DNA of 64,000 bases, taken from assembly GCA_030386875.1 (NCBI GenBank), contig CM059567.1:77989130-78053129 (forward strand), in the 5' to 3' direction. Both the position numbers and the translations under genes were made by a program. The notes below the pieces were generated by a model. It was not told the DNA's origin. It saw nothing but the letters and a program-made list of their open reading frames with translations, and did not search any database. The stretch comes from Morinoia aosen (lineage: Eukaryota; Arthropoda; Malacostraca; Amphipoda; Talitridae). Below, piece by piece: positions 63,138-64,000 of the stretch (position 1 is the stretch's first letter; every line of letters starts with the position of its first letter).

Positions 63138-63526
63138 ATTGGTCGACATTGTTTCTTTAGCAGCTCAACTATTGGCTCCCGGAAGGCGGTTGTTGCGGGA
63201 GCTCCGCCCCTAGACACTGCAGAGGTGTTTGGTTAGAAAACCAGTCCTTAAGAGGTGATGGCATTGAAATCATTGAATATGAACTCCACCCGCACACAGC
63301 TTACCTCGTGTACCTTATGCGAGCGACTCAGAAGTGTTTGAGCATTTGCTTTTCCTGTCCATGTCATTACGTTGCTCGAACTTCTTCATTTGAGTATCAT
63401 CTACCACACCACCCATAGGATTGCCATACGAATTTCATTTGGTCTTCTTGTTTCTTTCACCATCTCAACCTCGAAGCGGTCTTCTGTCAAGTGTGATGAA
63501 GGAGCGTACTTTTACACTATAAAAGC
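63138..63526 (+). promoter_or_regulatory. promoter-like cluster: two CCAAT-type sites, GC box, TATA box
   Basis: ATTGG (reverse CCAAT) at 63138-63142 and 63171-63175, 33 bp apart, then GCTCCGCCCC at 63201-63210, and TATAAAAG at 63519-63526. The TATA is too far from the other words to form one classical core promoter, but the co-occurrence is unusual for this window. No following gene could be identified inside the window. Low confidence. Confidence 0.2.
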
Positions 63527-63646
63527 ACTCTGTAGTACAACGTAGGTTGGCGATTTTCTCAGATATTGGCATGTCATAATTTAGCAATTAATTTTTGTCA
63601 AAAATAGTTGCTGAGTTCTTCCTCTTGTGCAGGGATGATCGCATAA

Positions 63647-63914
63647 AGGGCCGTTTACACTAGGGGACATTTCGGCCGTGAGGCGCGACACGTGTATACG
63701 AGGCTCACCACTGAGGCTAATATTTGTGTGTGTTTATACGAAGTTCGCTATTCGCTCTGATCGAATTCGTAATGCACGACACTCAAGAGTCTCGTAACTA
63801 CCGTGGCAAAAAGGGAACTTCGTATAAACACACACAAATATGAGACTCAGTGGTGAGGCTCGTATACACGTGTCGCGCCTCACGGCCTAAATGTCCCCTA
63901 GTGTAAACGGCCCT
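63647..63914. mobile_element. 268-bp foldback / MITE-like element with 100-bp inverted arms
   Basis: Left arm 63647-63746 and right arm 63815-63914 are reverse complements over 100 positions with only four mismatches; a 68-nt unpaired centre separates them. The ends begin AGGGCCGTTTACACTAGGGG. The arms contain GGCGCGACACGTGTATACGA (with a CACGTG core) and TGTGTGTGTTTATACGAAG. There is no open frame, so the element is non-autonomous. TAA precedes the left end and AAC follows the right; if the outermost A is not part of the element, TAA instead follows the right end. A target-site duplication is thus not certain and superfamily is unassigned. The near-identity of the arms indicates a young insertion or arm-to-arm correction. 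Confidence 0.93.
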
Positions 63915-64000
63915 AACACTTACACGAGGTCATCGAGTATTTGGACAGAAGACAACTGCGATTTCAAAGTCTTCGTTGAAGACACATTCTTATGAAAGCT

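Overview
This window looks like nuclear DNA of an arthropod, most likely an insect with a large genome. The evidence is indirect: it is AT-rich, it carries decayed Tc1 and mariner DNA transposons of kinds common in insects, it has many short satellites, and it has no compact gene with recognisable coding structure. There are no bacterial features: no operons, no ribosome-binding sites, no long uninterrupted frames. The longest open frame is 188 codons, has no ATG start and resembles no family I know. I recognised no intact protein-coding gene, tRNA, rRNA, snRNA or known microRNA. The window is best read as intergenic DNA or part of a very long intron.

Layout. 1-1213 is unassigned. 1214-2516 is a roughly 1.3-kb decayed Tc1 element on the minus strand, with both imperfect terminal repeats still visible. 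2600-3156 is an array of a 92-bp unit, followed directly by a GC-richer island with a TATA-like box. 3450-24260 is mostly AT-rich spacer with occasional GC-richer islands, a TCTG microsatellite (13723-13794) and two notable inverted repeats (14338, 16384). 24262-28838 is rich in tandem repeats: a 31-bp array, a 53-bp minisatellite and a 22-bp array. 36171-36882 is a mariner deletion derivative that keeps both ends plus the first and last parts of its transposase but has lost the catalytic core. From 48569 to 61820 there are several more small arrays and a 0.2-kb segment present twice, 2.1 kb apart. The window closes with a near-perfect 268-bp inverted-repeat element at 63647-63914.

A second, unrecognised dispersed repeat was found by comparing parts of the window with each other: about 0.4 kb at 25855-26300 and again at 40194-40600, same orientation.

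Between the repeats there are some two dozen GC-richer islands of 150-600 bp with homeodomain-like TAAT cores, octamer-like and CCAAT-like words. They may be conserved regulatory elements of a distant developmental gene, or unannotated exons. The sequence alone cannot decide. A few have splice-site-like borders and an open frame and are reported as candidate exons with low confidence.
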